This document shows, in pieces, positions 41,205 to 49,749 of a stretch of 64,000 bases of DNA. The notes under the pieces were generated by a model, which made no database searches, was not told the DNA's origin, and saw only the letters and a list, made by a program, of their open reading frames with translations. This DNA is from Desulfobacteraceae bacterium UBA2174 (GTDB taxonomy: Bacteria; Desulfobacterota; Desulfobacteria; Desulfobacterales; UBA2174), in contig DCWA01000034.1 of the NCBI GenBank assembly GCA_002327445.1, positions 101,483 through 165,482 of the forward strand. Direction: 5' to 3'. The stretch's first letter is position 1; each line of letters opens with the position of its first letter. The translations under genes and the position numbers were made by a program.

Positions 41205-43178
41205 TCAGGGGATGATCTTGATGTAGTCGCGCTTGAAGCATTCCCATTTGTCGGCGTCGTAGTCGTACTTGCTGTTGGTGAAGCAGAACCAGTTTTCGTC
41301 GTCCTGGCCCGGGTAGTCGGCCTGATAGTAGAAGCCCGGATAGCGGGTTTCCTTGCGGAACTGGATATGGCGGATGTGAGCCTCCAGGGTCCAGATGCGG
41401 TGCTGGATTTCCCAGGCACGCATCAGTTCGTGCAAGTCGCCGGCGGCCAGTTTCGTACAATCTTCGCGCATCGTGGCCAGCAAATCCATAAGGATTTCAA
41501 GGCATTTGCTGCTCGTCATGTAGAACGTGGCGGTTCCGGCGCCATACTCGTGACCGGCCTTCATCAGGCGGTACATCATCCCGTTGGGTTTGATGTAGTT
41601 GGGGTTGATGTCCACCGCGGTGGTGTAGTTGGAGAACTCCAGGAAGGTGCGCACCGGCTTGTAGGCGATGTCGACCAGCTCCTGGGTGGACTGCTTCAGG
41701 GTCGGTGTGAAGTCGGCGAAATCACGCGCATACCTGGCCATCTGCTTGGCGGCCATGCGCCCCTCGGCATGGGAGCCCGAGGAGAACTTGTGGCCGGAGC
41801 AGCCCACGCCGTCGCCGGCGGTGAACAGACCCTCGACCGTGGTCATGCGGTTGTAGACCTTGCCGTTGCGGGCCTTGATCTTGTAGGCATCCGGGACCCA
41901 GTCGAAATCCGGTCCGGAGGCCCACAGACCGCAGCACCCCGAGTGGCTGCCCAGCAGGTACGGCTCGGTGGGCATAACTTCGGAATTCTTCTTCTCCGGC
42001 TCGCAGTTCTGCGCGCACCACAGGTTGGCCTGGCCGCAGGTCATGTCCAGGAAGTCTTCCCACGCCTCGGATTCGAGGTGCTTGAGTTCCTTCTTGTCCA
42101 TGGTCTGGCCCAGGGTGGCCAGGGCGGTGACGGTGTCCATGATGATGGGGCCGCGACCTTCCTTCATCTCGAAGAGCATCAGATGGTTGCGCAGGCAGGT
42201 GGGAGTGATGGCGGCCGTTCCGTAGGGCGCATAGCGCTCCAGTTCTTTCTTTGCGGCCTCGGAGGCGGCGAAGTTTTCGCCCAGGCCGTTGAGGGTCTTG
42301 GCCTTGAACAGCAGGAACCATGCACCCACCGGGCCGTAGCCGTCCTTGAAGCGGGCCGGGGTGAAACGGTTTTCCATCATCGACAGCTCGGCGCCGACCT
42401 GCATGCACAGGGTGTAGGTGGAGCCGGAGTTCCACACCGGGTACCAGGCGCGGCCCTTGCCTTCGCCCACCGAACGCGGCTGGTAGATGTTCACCGCGCC
42501 ACCGCAGGCCACCATCATGGTCTTGCACTTGATGACGTAGACCTTGTTTTCACGCACCGAGAAGCCCACCGCGCCGGCGATCTGATTTTTGACATTGGCG
42601 TCCAGAAGCAGCTTGACGATGAAAACGCGCTCGAGGATGTTGTCGTCGCCGAGGGCTTTCTTGGCCGCCTCGGCCACCACGCGCTTGTAGGACTCGCCGT
42701 TGATCATGATCTGCCATTTGCCGGTGCGGACCGGGGTGGCGCCCGCCTTCAGGGTGCCCATGGCCTGGCCCTTCTTGCCGTCGAGGTTCTTGCCTTCGGC
42801 GTTTTTCTTCCAGATCGGCAGACCCCATTCTTCGAACAGATGGACCGAGTCATCCACATGGCAGCCCAGGTCGAAGATCAGGTCCTCGCGAACGATGCCC
42901 ATCAGGTCGTTGCGAACCATGCGCACGTAGTCGTCCGGGGTGTTGTCGCCGATGTAGGTGTTGATGGCCGAAAGGCCCTGAGCCACGGCGCCGGAGCGCT
43001 CCATGGCGGCCTTGTCGCACAGGAGGATCTTCTTGTCGCCGGCCCATTTCTTGATCTCGAAGGCCGCGCCGCAGGCCGCCATGCCGCCGCCCACGATGAG
43101 AATGTCCACCTCGCGCTCTTCCACTGCCGGGTCCTTGACCGCCTTGAGTTCTCCGAGGGGTTTATTCGGTAATGCCAT
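41205..43178 (-). CDS. aprA: Adenylylsulfate reductase subunit alpha
   Basis: Catalytic FAD subunit (657 aa) reducing APS to sulfite and AMP in the cytoplasm. FAD-binding GGGMAACG at 30-37 after VDILIV; catalytic-region segments NGESYKRVVAEAA, MMENRFTPARFKDGYGPVGAWF and CGLWASGPDFDWVPD are those of dissimilatory AprA. GDGVGCSGHKFSSGSHAEGR is the second FAD segment. RBS AAGGAGG. Cotranscribed with aprB. Confidence 0.97.
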   Translation of the reverse strand: MALPNKPLGELKAVKDPAVEEREVDILIVGGGMAACGAAFEIKKWAGDKKILLCDKAAMERSGAVAQGLSAINTYIGDNTPDDYVRMVRNDLMGIVREDLIFDLGCHVDDSVHLFEEWGLPIWKKNAEGKNLDGKKGQAMGTLKAGATPVRTGKWQIMINGESYKRVVAEAAKKALGDDNILERVFIVKLLLDANVKNQIAGAVGFSVRENKVYVIKCKTMMVACGGAVNIYQPRSVGEGKGRAWYPVWNSGSTYTLCMQVGAELSMMENRFTPARFKDGYGPVGAWFLLFKAKTLNGLGENFAASEAAKKELERYAPYGTAAITPTCLRNHLMLFEMKEGRGPIIMDTVTALATLGQTMDKKELKHLESEAWEDFLDMTCGQANLWCAQNCEPEKKNSEVMPTEPYLLGSHSGCCGLWASGPDFDWVPDAYKIKARNGKVYNRMTTVEGLFTAGDGVGCSGHKFSSGSHAEGRMAAKQMARYARDFADFTPTLKQSTQELVDIAYKPVRTFLEFSNYTTAVDINPNYIKPNGMMYRLMKAGHEYGAGTATFYMTSSKCLEILMDLLATMREDCTKLAAGDLHELMRAWEIQHRIWTLEAHIRHIQFRKETRYPGFYYQADYPGQDDENWFCFTNSKYDYDADKWECFKRDYIKIIP

Positions 43179-43247
43179 ATTTGTTCCTCCTTAAAGAAAT
43201 TCGCTTGTGGATGGGGTGACGCGAATGTCCGAACGGCTCGACCGGAA

Positions 43248-43685
43248 TTACACCAAGGCCTGGGGCCTGGGGATGGCGTAACCATCGGCCTCTTCGGTGC
43301 TGAGCAATTCACTGTCCAGATTCTTGCCTTTCAAGCTGTCGTACGCGTTGGCAGCGCCTTCCGGAGTGGTCCGGATGGGGAACTTGAAGCGCTTGACGAC
43401 GCCGTTACGAAACTTGCAGGTCCACATCACGTCTTCGGTTCCCATCATGGGCATGATCGAGCTTCCCAGGGGCACGAAGTCGGCATAGCCGCGCACTTCG
43501 ATCGCCTGGGTCGGGCAGATCTTGACGCAGGAAAAACATTCCCAGCACTGATCCGGCTCCTGGTTGTAAGCCTTCATCGCGTTGGGATCCAGCACCATCA
43601 AGTCGTTGGGGCAGATGTACATGCAAGCGGTCTTGTCGCCACCCTTGCAGCCGTCACATTTTTCCTGAATGACAAAACTTGGCAT
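43248..43685 (-). CDS. aprB: Adenylylsulfate reductase subunit beta
   Basis: 145-aa ferredoxin-type electron carrier of APS reductase. Two [4Fe-4S] sites: Cys10/13/21/25 and Cys47/50/53/57. A C-terminal tail (GYADFVPLGSSIMPMMGTED...) wraps around AprA in known structures. RBS AGGAGG, 8 nt before ATG. First gene of aprBA. Confidence 0.97.
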   Translation of the reverse strand: MPSFVIQEKCDGCKGGDKTACMYICPNDLMVLDPNAMKAYNQEPDQCWECFSCVKICPTQAIEVRGYADFVPLGSSIMPMMGTEDVMWTCKFRNGVVKRFKFPIRTTPEGAANAYDSLKGKNLDSELLSTEEADGYAIPRPQALV

Positions 43686-43968
43686 TTAGCATACCTCCTG
43701 ATTGCAGTTGATAAGTGCGTAGACTTCTCCATCGACGCTTGCAGACGTGTTTTTGCTCGCGCAACACCTCCTCTCTTTCGCCGTCATGACAAATAGTAAT
43801 GACAACCCTTGCCGATCCGATTGAAACACGAAATCGCCAGTGGTCAGGTGGATCTTTTGGACCCGGACGCAAGGAGCGCCGCCCCCTTGGGAAAGGAGGG
43901 CTTCAACCTGCCTGTCGAAATAAAATTTGCTTTAAATTCAAATAGATACCTCTCGCAATCAAATTGCA
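43686..43968 (-). other. Long A+T-rich leader of aprBA
   Basis: About 280 nt between the predicted apr promoter and the aprB start. The part at 43915-43968 is strikingly A+T-rich for this genome. A small stem GCAAT-TTG-ATTGC lies at about 43955-43967. A GTCATGAC palindrome with a nearby second TGTCAT occurs around 43785-43800. No ORF is convincing. Confidence 0.4.
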
Positions 43969-43997
43969 TTTTTACCACCCGCCCCCTATCTTGTCAA
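43969..43997 (-). promoter_or_regulatory. Sigma70-type promoter for aprBA
   Basis: Minus strand: TTGACA (forward 43992-43997), 17-nt spacer, TAAAAA (forward 43969-43974). It points to aprB through a leader of about 280 nt. Confidence 0.55.
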
Positions 43998-44170
43998 GCC
44001 TTTTCGGGCTTTGCCGCGCCGGCAGAAAAAAGGGCGGGATGATGTTCCATATCTTGGCGGAAGGTGCGTCTTTACCCCAATATGTAGTGTCTTCCATTCT
44101 TTTGGGCTCACCATCGGTTTCAATGAGATGCCGGTTGACACCGGCGGCAGAAATGATACCAGTATCCGCC

Positions 44171-44914
44171 ATGGAACCTCGATTGATCCCCCTGGAAGCG
44201 GACCAGCTTTTCGATTTCGCCTGCCACCCCCGGGTCCTGTGCTTCAATGCCTGCTGCCATGACCTGAACCATTTTCTCTATCCTTACGATGTATTGCGGC
44301 TTTGCCGACACCTGCGAATGCCTTCCGGGGACTTCATGGAACGGTACGCCCGGATCCACCCGGGGCCAGAAACGGGTCTCCCCGTGGCGACGCTGCGCCT
44401 GGACCCGGTCCGAAACATGGCCTGCCCGTTTGTCGGCAGCGCGGGTTGCGGCGTCTACCCGGATCGGCCGGCCGCCTGCCGGCTCTATCCCCTGGCCCGG
44501 GCGGTGCGCCGTTGCGGCCAAACCGGCCGCCGGACGGAACATTTCGCGCTGCTCCACGAAGCCCACTGCATGGGACACGGCTGCGGCCAGCGCCGGAGTG
44601 CCGCCGCCTGGGTACAAGACCAGGGGCTGACCCCCTACCATTGCATGAACGATCCCTTCGTGGATGTCCTCGCCGTCAAAAGGCGGGCTCATCCGGCGCC
44701 GCTCTCCCTGGCCGAGGACCAGCTAGTGCGGCAGGCGCTCTACGACCCGGACCGTTTTCGCACCCGGGTGCTCGCCCGGCCGGCCGGGGATCCGCTCACC
44801 GCCTCGGCGACGGAATGCGAACGGTTGGCCGCCGACGATGAGGCGCTGCTCGTTTTCGCCTATCGCTGGGTGGCGGCGCTGCTGCAGGGGGCGACCCGGG
44901 CGGAGCGCCCATGA
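44171..44914 (+). CDS. YkgJ-family cysteine cluster protein
   Basis: 247 aa from the ATG at 44171; the frame opens at 43964 but the family N-terminus fits here. FACHPRVLCFNACCHDLNHFLYPYDVLRL contributes Cys18, Cys24, Cys28 and Cys29. A second set is CPFVGSAGCGVYPDRPAAC, the CxxCxxCC zinc/iron-chelating (UPF0153) family pattern. Close relative of the protein at 45835. The function is unknown; metal binding is likely. The stop overlaps the SDR start (ATGA). The 173-nt upstream to the apr promoter shows nothing recognisable. Confidence 0.82.
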   Translation: MEPRLIPLEADQLFDFACHPRVLCFNACCHDLNHFLYPYDVLRLCRHLRMPSGDFMERYARIHPGPETGLPVATLRLDPVRNMACPFVGSAGCGVYPDRPAACRLYPLARAVRRCGQTGRRTEHFALLHEAHCMGHGCGQRRSAAAWVQDQGLTPYHCMNDPFVDVLAVKRRAHPAPLSLAEDQLVRQALYDPDRFRTRVLARPAGDPLTASATECERLAADDEALLVFAYRWVAALLQGATRAERP

Positions 44915-45744
44915 ATCTCCACGGCAAAACCGCCCTGGTTCTCGGCGCGGTCAAGGGAATCGGCCGGGGGATCGCCCTGGCCCTGGCCGAGGCGGGCTGC
45001 AAGCTGGCATTGACTCACTTCGACTGGCCGGAAGCCTTGCCGCCGCTGCGGCGGGAGCTGGAAACGGCCGGGGTGGACCACCTGTTGATCGAAACCGACC
45101 TGCGCCAGGCGGAGGCGGCGGCCAGGGTGGTGGAAAGCGTGATGGAGCGCTTCGGCCGCCTGGACATCCTGATCAACAACATCGAAAGAGGGGGGTGGCC
45201 GGTAGTCCACGGGCCCTATGTGCCGGCCCAGTGGGACCTGGAGCAGCGCACCACCCTGGGGGCCAAGCACTGGATGTTTCAGGCGGCTCTGCCCCATCTC
45301 AAGGCCTCCGGCGACGCCGCCGCGATCAATCTGTCCTCCGTGGCGGCCCTCGTGGGGCGCAGCGGGCCGGCCAGCCTTCTCTTCAACGACGGTTATGCGG
45401 CCGCCAATCGGGCCATCGCCATCCTGACCGAGACCTGGGCGCGGCTGGGTGCGCCGGAAGTGCGGGTCAACGAGATTATGCTCGGGCTGGTGGAAACCCG
45501 CCATGGACCCGGCACCCGCGGATGGGGCCTGCTGGACGAGGCGGCGCGCCGGGCCCTGGTGGACCACGTCCTGCTGGGGCGCGTCGGGAAGATCGCCGAC
45601 GTGGTCCAGGCCGTGATGTTCGTCCTGCGCGACGCCCCCTACATGACCGGCGCGGTCCTGCGCCTGGACGGCGGATTCGTCCTGGGCGGGCGTCCGGTGG
45701 CGCCGATGCCGCCCGGAGTGGAGCCGCCTCCGGTGACGCCGTAG
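44911..45744 (+). CDS. Atypical short-chain dehydrogenase/reductase
   Basis: 277 aa. Rossmann motif LGAVKGIGRG (11-20) fits TGxxxGIG. Ser142/Ser143 and Tyr162 sit at catalytic positions, but the active-site lysine of YxxxK is Asn166 (YAAAN) and the NNAG motif reads NNIE. A normal SDR mechanism needs that lysine, so it may be inactive, use another residue or only bind a cofactor. The C-terminus MTGAVLRLDGGFVLGG is typical. Coupled to the YkgJ gene upstream. Confidence 0.82.
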   Translation: MNLHGKTALVLGAVKGIGRGIALALAEAGCKLALTHFDWPEALPPLRRELETAGVDHLLIETDLRQAEAAARVVESVMERFGRLDILINNIERGGWPVVHGPYVPAQWDLEQRTTLGAKHWMFQAALPHLKASGDAAAINLSSVAALVGRSGPASLLFNDGYAAANRAIAILTETWARLGAPEVRVNEIMLGLVETRHGPGTRGWGLLDEAARRALVDHVLLGRVGKIADVVQAVMFVLRDAPYMTGAVLRLDGGFVLGGRPVAPMPPGVEPPPVTP

Positions 45745-45834
45745 TGCATAAAATGATTCTCTACCGCCGAGACCGCGGAGAATCACAGAGAAATTCCGAA
45801 TTTTCAACAGCTTGTCTGTATTGAGAGCCGGGAC

Positions 45835-46623
45835 TCAGCGGCGCGGTCGGAGATCGGCGCTGCGGATGCCCAAGAGAATCCATTCGATCCACGCCAGCCC
45901 CAATTCCAGCAGGGCTTCATCCTCGCCTTCCATGCGCCGCAGGCGTTCCCGCGGTACCTTGAAGCGCTGGAGAAAACTGCTCTCGAAAACAAAGCGGCGA
46001 AATGCGTCCAGGTTGTAGGTGGCCATGAAGGCCATCTTGGCGCGACGCCCCCGGGGGCCTTCGGCGCCCCACGGGTCGCCTCGACCGAAGCGGTCCTGGA
46101 CCAGGGCCCAGCGCTCGGTGAATCGGTCGTAACGCCGGGTGTCGGCCTCGGCGAACCATTCTTTTGCCGTGGTGGGCTGCGGCTGCCGGGGGCCGAGGCA
46201 AAACGGCGGCGGATTGAGGAAAAACACCGGTTCGGGACGCGTCCCGGCAGCGCCGAGGGCCAGTCCTTTTTCTAGAGGAAAGCTGCGGCAGGTGAAAGGG
46301 CGGTCCGGGTAGACGGTGCAGCCCTCGGGCGACACGAAGGGACAGGTCTGCGCCGCGTTGTCGGTCATGCGCAGCAGCACGTCGGGAAAGGATCGGCCGG
46401 GACGCAGGACCAGGTCGGTATAGGCATCGAGAAACTGATCTGCCGTCATCCCGAGCCGCCGCTTGAGGCGAAGCACGTCGTAAGGATAGAGGAAAAGGTT
46501 CAGGTTGCGGCAGCAGCGGTTGAAGCAGGCCAAGTCCGGCCGGCAGGCGAATTGGAATGTTTCGTCCGCCTTCAGGCGACGGCCGGGCAGGCTGTCGGCG
46601 CGATCGGCATCCACGGCTTTCAT
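45835..46623 (-). CDS. YkgJ-family cysteine cluster protein
   Basis: 262 aa, close paralogue of the 44.2-kb protein. Cys27, Cys33, Cys37 and Cys38 (FACRPDLACFNRCCRNLN), then CPFVSPEGCTVYPDRPFTC. Its ATG overlaps the stop of the next YkgJ gene (46620-46623), forming an operon dgt - ykgJ - ykgJ. The function is unknown; metal chelation is likely. Confidence 0.83.
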   Translation of the reverse strand: MKAVDADRADSLPGRRLKADETFQFACRPDLACFNRCCRNLNLFLYPYDVLRLKRRLGMTADQFLDAYTDLVLRPGRSFPDVLLRMTDNAAQTCPFVSPEGCTVYPDRPFTCRSFPLEKGLALGAAGTRPEPVFFLNPPPFCLGPRQPQPTTAKEWFAEADTRRYDRFTERWALVQDRFGRGDPWGAEGPRGRRAKMAFMATYNLDAFRRFVFESSFLQRFKVPRERLRRMEGEDEALLELGLAWIEWILLGIRSADLRPRR

Positions 46624-47213
46624 GGTTCGTCGGCCTCGGTGGCCATGGCGGCGATCATCTCGGCCACCGTGAGTTTCACGCGGGCGGGAAAACCGGTCTC
46701 CGCGCGCAGTTCTTTTTCAAGGTCGGCCATTTGGCGGTAAAAGGGGGTGCGGTCCAGCCGCCGGGTCGCCGGGCCGCAGCGGGCGTGGAAGGCGGCGCAC
46801 CCGTCGCCCGCCAGCACGGTTCCATCCGGTCGTACCAGCCGGTGGGGGATGCCGTGAAGCCTGCAGATCATCGGGCGGTGGGCGTAGAGCAGGCAGCGCT
46901 CGTCCGCGAGCAGGGGGCAGGGGACACGCCGGTCGGGGGCAGTCTGTATCGCCTGCCGCGCCAGGGCTTCCACCCTCTGGCGTTGATCCGGAGGCAGTTG
47001 GTCCAGACCGTTTTGCAGTTCCAGGTACTCGATGACCGTATGGTGGTGAAATCGGCTCCGGCAGCAGTTGTCGCGGCAGCCGCTGCAGGTGAATCCGCAG
47101 CTTTCGGCGACCCGGGCGTAGGCCCGGTCCATGGCGGCGTAAAGGGTCTGGAGGCGGAGGCGGAAGGCGCGCCGCCGCTCCGCAGCGATCAACGGCGGAT
47201 TCAACAGGGCCAT
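46620..47213 (-). CDS. YkgJ-family cysteine cluster protein (different subtype)
   Basis: 197 aa. Cysteines 39, 43, 46, 50 and 51 (SCGFTCSGCRDNCC) and later CPLLADERCLLYAHRPMICRLHG form the family cluster. It is more distant from the other two local members. It starts one base after the dgt stop, implying cotranscription. Confidence 0.82.
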   Translation of the reverse strand: MALLNPPLIAAERRRAFRLRLQTLYAAMDRAYARVAESCGFTCSGCRDNCCRSRFHHHTVIEYLELQNGLDQLPPDQRQRVEALARQAIQTAPDRRVPCPLLADERCLLYAHRPMICRLHGIPHRLVRPDGTVLAGDGCAAFHARCGPATRRLDRTPFYRQMADLEKELRAETGFPARVKLTVAEMIAAMATEADEP

Positions 47214-47214
47214 T

Positions 47215-48282
47215 TCACACCATCGGCGATGGGAAAAAGAGTTTTTCGTACAGCGTCAGGGCATGGCGGTCGGTCATGCTGGCGATCAGGTCGCAGACGA
47301 TCCGTTCGGGCGGCTGGCCGTTGTTGTAGCAGCCGGCCATGCCCATGGCGCCGAGTTCCCGCCGCAGGGCCTCCGGTTGACCGAGGAAATAACCGTACAG
47401 TTCACTGATGATTTTCTTGGCCTTGACGAACTCGCCATGGACCCGCGGGCTGCGGTAGACGTTGTCGTAGAGGAACATGCGCAGTTCGTGCATCGCCTCG
47501 CCCACGGACCGGCTGATCTGGAGGGTGAAGCGACCGTCGATGACCCGGCTGGAAGAGACCAGGTCCCGCACCATGGTGGTGGCCCGATCGCTGTGGTTGC
47601 GTCCCAGCACCCGGCGGCACACCGCCGGTACCTGCTGGGGGCGGATCACCCCGCTGCGGATGGCGTCGTCCAGATCGTGGTTGAGGTAGGCCATGATGTC
47701 AGCCACGCGCACGATCTGCCCTTCCAGGGTGCAGGGCAGTTGGACGGGATCTTGGGGGATGATCGGCCCGTAGCCTTTGGAGTGGTGCAGGATGCCGTCG
47801 CGCACCTCGTAGGTGAGGTTGAGCCCCTGGCCGTTTTTTTCCAGCATGTCCACGATGCGAACCCCCTGCTCGTTGTGGGAAAAATCAGCCGAGTAGATTT
47901 CCTTCAAGGCGGTTTCGCCGCTGTGGCCGAAGGGGGTGTGGCCGAGGTCGTGGCCGAGGGAGATCGCCTCGGCCAGATCCTCGTTGAGGCACATGGCCCG
48001 GGCGATGGTGCGGGCGATCTGCGCCACCTCGAGGGTGTGGGTCAGCCGGGTGCGGTACTGGTCGTCCAGGGGGGAGAGAAACACCTGGGTCTTGTGCTTG
48101 AGGCGCCGAAAGGCGTTGGAGTACATGATCCGGTCGCGGTCGCGCTGAAAGGCCGTTCGGATCAACGAATCCCGTTCCGGCTTGAGCCGGCCGCGCGAGG
48201 CGCTGCTCAGGCAGCCGTGGGGTGACATGAAACTGCGTTCCCTGGCTTCGAAGGCTATTCGTATGCTGGAGAGGGTGGTCAT
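47215..48282 (-). CDS. dgt: Deoxyguanosinetriphosphate triphosphohydrolase-like protein
   Basis: HD-domain dNTPase (355 aa from ATG 48282; the frame opens at 48393). Motifs: His82 in RLTHTLEVAQIAR, and HD at 111-112 in GHDLGHTPFGHSGE. NAFRRLKHKTQVF and the MYSNAFRR segment are typical of the dGTPase family. It splits dGTP to deoxyguanosine and triphosphate; other dNTPs are possible. A promoter just upstream supports this start. Confidence 0.9.
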   Translation of the reverse strand: MTTLSSIRIAFEARERSFMSPHGCLSSASRGRLKPERDSLIRTAFQRDRDRIMYSNAFRRLKHKTQVFLSPLDDQYRTRLTHTLEVAQIARTIARAMCLNEDLAEAISLGHDLGHTPFGHSGETALKEIYSADFSHNEQGVRIVDMLEKNGQGLNLTYEVRDGILHHSKGYGPIIPQDPVQLPCTLEGQIVRVADIMAYLNHDLDDAIRSGVIRPQQVPAVCRRVLGRNHSDRATTMVRDLVSSSRVIDGRFTLQISRSVGEAMHELRMFLYDNVYRSPRVHGEFVKAKKIISELYGYFLGQPEALRRELGAMGMAGCYNNGQPPERIVCDLIASMTDRHALTLYEKLFFPSPMV

Positions 48283-48310
48283 GATCTCGGCTCGCGCACA
48301 AAAGGTTCTT

Positions 48311-48339
48311 CTTATGGCAAAGACGGCCCGCTTTGTAAA
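48311..48339 (-). promoter_or_regulatory. Promoter candidate for dgt operon
   Basis: Minus strand: TTTACA (forward 48334-48339), 17-nt spacer, CATAAG (forward 48311-48316). A start near 48304 leaves about 20 nt to the dgt ATG. Confidence 0.45.
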
Positions 48340-48424
48340 GCCGTATCGGAACATCCCGGTGGCGGACGGGTCCGGGACGGCCAATGCCGCCAAGATTTCA
48401 GCCGCCTGGACGGTGTCAGGCTGC

Positions 48425-48453
48425 TTGCCAAGGGATCCAAAATGGGGTAAGGT
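48425..48453 (+). promoter_or_regulatory. Weak promoter candidate for the cold-shock gene
   Basis: TTGCCA (48425-48430), 17-nt spacer, TAAGGT (48448-48453). It would give a leader of about 105 nt, as cold-shock genes often have. The matches are weak. Confidence 0.3.
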
Positions 48454-48565
48454 TGGTCGTCGCCGAATGGAAAGAGAGTATGGGGTTGATGGGATCCGAA
48501 ACGGCCGTGGTGGATGGTCGGTTCGATCGGGGCGACGGGACCCGCCATGAAAGGAGCGTAGTCAG

Positions 48566-48769
48566 ATGGCCAACGGGATTGTGAAATGGTTCAGTGACAA
48601 AAAAGGTTACGGGTTTATCGAACAAGAAGACGGCAAGGGTGACATTTTTGTTCACTACAGCGCCATTACCGGCACCGGGTTCAAGACCCTCGCCGAAGGC
48701 GACCGGGTCAGCTTCGACATCGTCGATGGGGAGAGAGGACCGGCCGCCCGAAACGTCGAAAAATTGTAA
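48566..48769 (+). CDS. Cold-shock domain protein
   Basis: 67-aa CspA-type RNA/DNA chaperone. RNP1-like KGYGFIE and RNP2-like DIFVHYSAI are intact. RBS AAGGAG. Monocistronic with its own terminator. Confidence 0.95.
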   Translation: MANGIVKWFSDKKGYGFIEQEDGKGDIFVHYSAITGTGFKTLAEGDRVSFDIVDGERGPAARNVEKL

Positions 48770-48799
48770 CTGAGGCCAATGACCGAGGCCATTTGCCCG

Positions 48800-48834
48800 A
48801 GGCCCCCCGGCAGCTTTTGTCAGGGGGCCTTTTT
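48800..48834 (+). terminator. Intrinsic terminator of the cold-shock gene
   Basis: Stem AGGCCCCC (48800-48807) with GGGGGCCT (48823-48830) and T5. It is also placed to separate the convergent DUF554 gene. Confidence 0.85.
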
Positions 48835-48854
48835 GCGTTTAACGCCAGGGGATT

Positions 48855-49556
48855 TCAGAGCAGACCGGCGGCCTGCCGCAAGACAAAGTAGACGAGGGGC
48901 AGAAAGATCGCCGGCAGCATGTTGCCCACCCGCAGCTTGGCGACATCGAGCAGGTTCAGGCCGATGGCCACGATCAGCAGCCCCCCGACGGCCGACATCT
49001 CGGTGACCACCGCCGGCACGAGCAGCGGCTTGAGCAGGCTGGCGCTCAACGTGATGGCGCCCTGGTAGAGGAGGACCGGAATCGCCGAAAGAAGGACGCC
49101 GACGCCGAAGGTCGAGGCGAAGACGATGGAGGAGATGCCGTCCAGGACCGATTTGGCCAGCAAGGTCTGGTGGTTGTCGGCCAAGCCGCTCTCCAGGGAC
49201 CCGACGATGGCCATGGAGCCGACGCAGAAAACTAGGCTGGCGGTGACGAAGCCGCGCGCCAGGTTGCTGTCGCCACCGCCGAGGCGGCGTTCGATGCGCA
49301 TGCCCAAGGACTCCAGGCGGGCTTCGATTTTCATTGCCGTGCCGAGGGCGGCGCCGATGGCGAGGCTGAAGATCACCAGCAGCAGGGCGTCGCATCCCAG
49401 GGCGCCCTTGAAGCCGATGAGCACCACGGCGAGGCCGATGGCCTGAATCACGGTGAGACGATAGGCTTCGGGCAGCCCGCCGCGGAGGACCAATCCGAGC
49501 AGGCTGCCGGCCACAATGGCCAGGGTGTTGACGAGGGTACCGAACAAACCGAACAA
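48855..49556 (-). CDS. DUF554-family membrane protein
   Basis: 233 aa with about seven helices. The frame is open to 49640, but a TTG at 49556 lies 5 nt behind AAGGAGG (forward 49562-49568) and gives FGLFGTLVNTLAIVAGSLLG, the family N-terminus. Segments LGCDALLLVIFSLAIGAALG, SLVFCVGSMAIVGSLESGL and SVLDGISSIVFASTFGVGV are typical of DUF554/YdfK. The function is unknown; transport is suspected in the family. Confidence 0.85.
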   Translation of the reverse strand: MFGLFGTLVNTLAIVAGSLLGLVLRGGLPEAYRLTVIQAIGLAVVLIGFKGALGCDALLLVIFSLAIGAALGTAMKIEARLESLGMRIERRLGGGDSNLARGFVTASLVFCVGSMAIVGSLESGLADNHQTLLAKSVLDGISSIVFASTFGVGVLLSAIPVLLYQGAITLSASLLKPLLVPAVVTEMSAVGGLLIVAIGLNLLDVAKLRVGNMLPAIFLPLVYFVLRQAAGLL

Positions 49557-49749
49557 AAGGGCCTCCTTGGCACGTGTCCTGGATGATGGCGGCTCCGCGA
49601 CGGCCGGCCAGTCCATAGCCTGGATCGGGGCGGGGTGCAAGTTTTATGATTTGCCCAGAGGCTGGATTTGACAATCGGGGTCGCTTGTGGAACTCTGCGC
49701 GGGCCGGCGGAAAAGGTGGGGGGCGAACCGATTGCCAGGAGGTTGTCCA

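Noticed and set aside
39051..43172. Long plus-strand frames (612 and 661 codons) opposite qmoB/qmoA and aprA
   Set aside because: They mirror highly conserved minus-strand genes and have no ribosome-binding site or recognisable motifs.
48425..48565. Strong cold-shock leader with a known regulatory motif
   Set aside because: Only a weak promoter match; no cold-box motif could be recognised.
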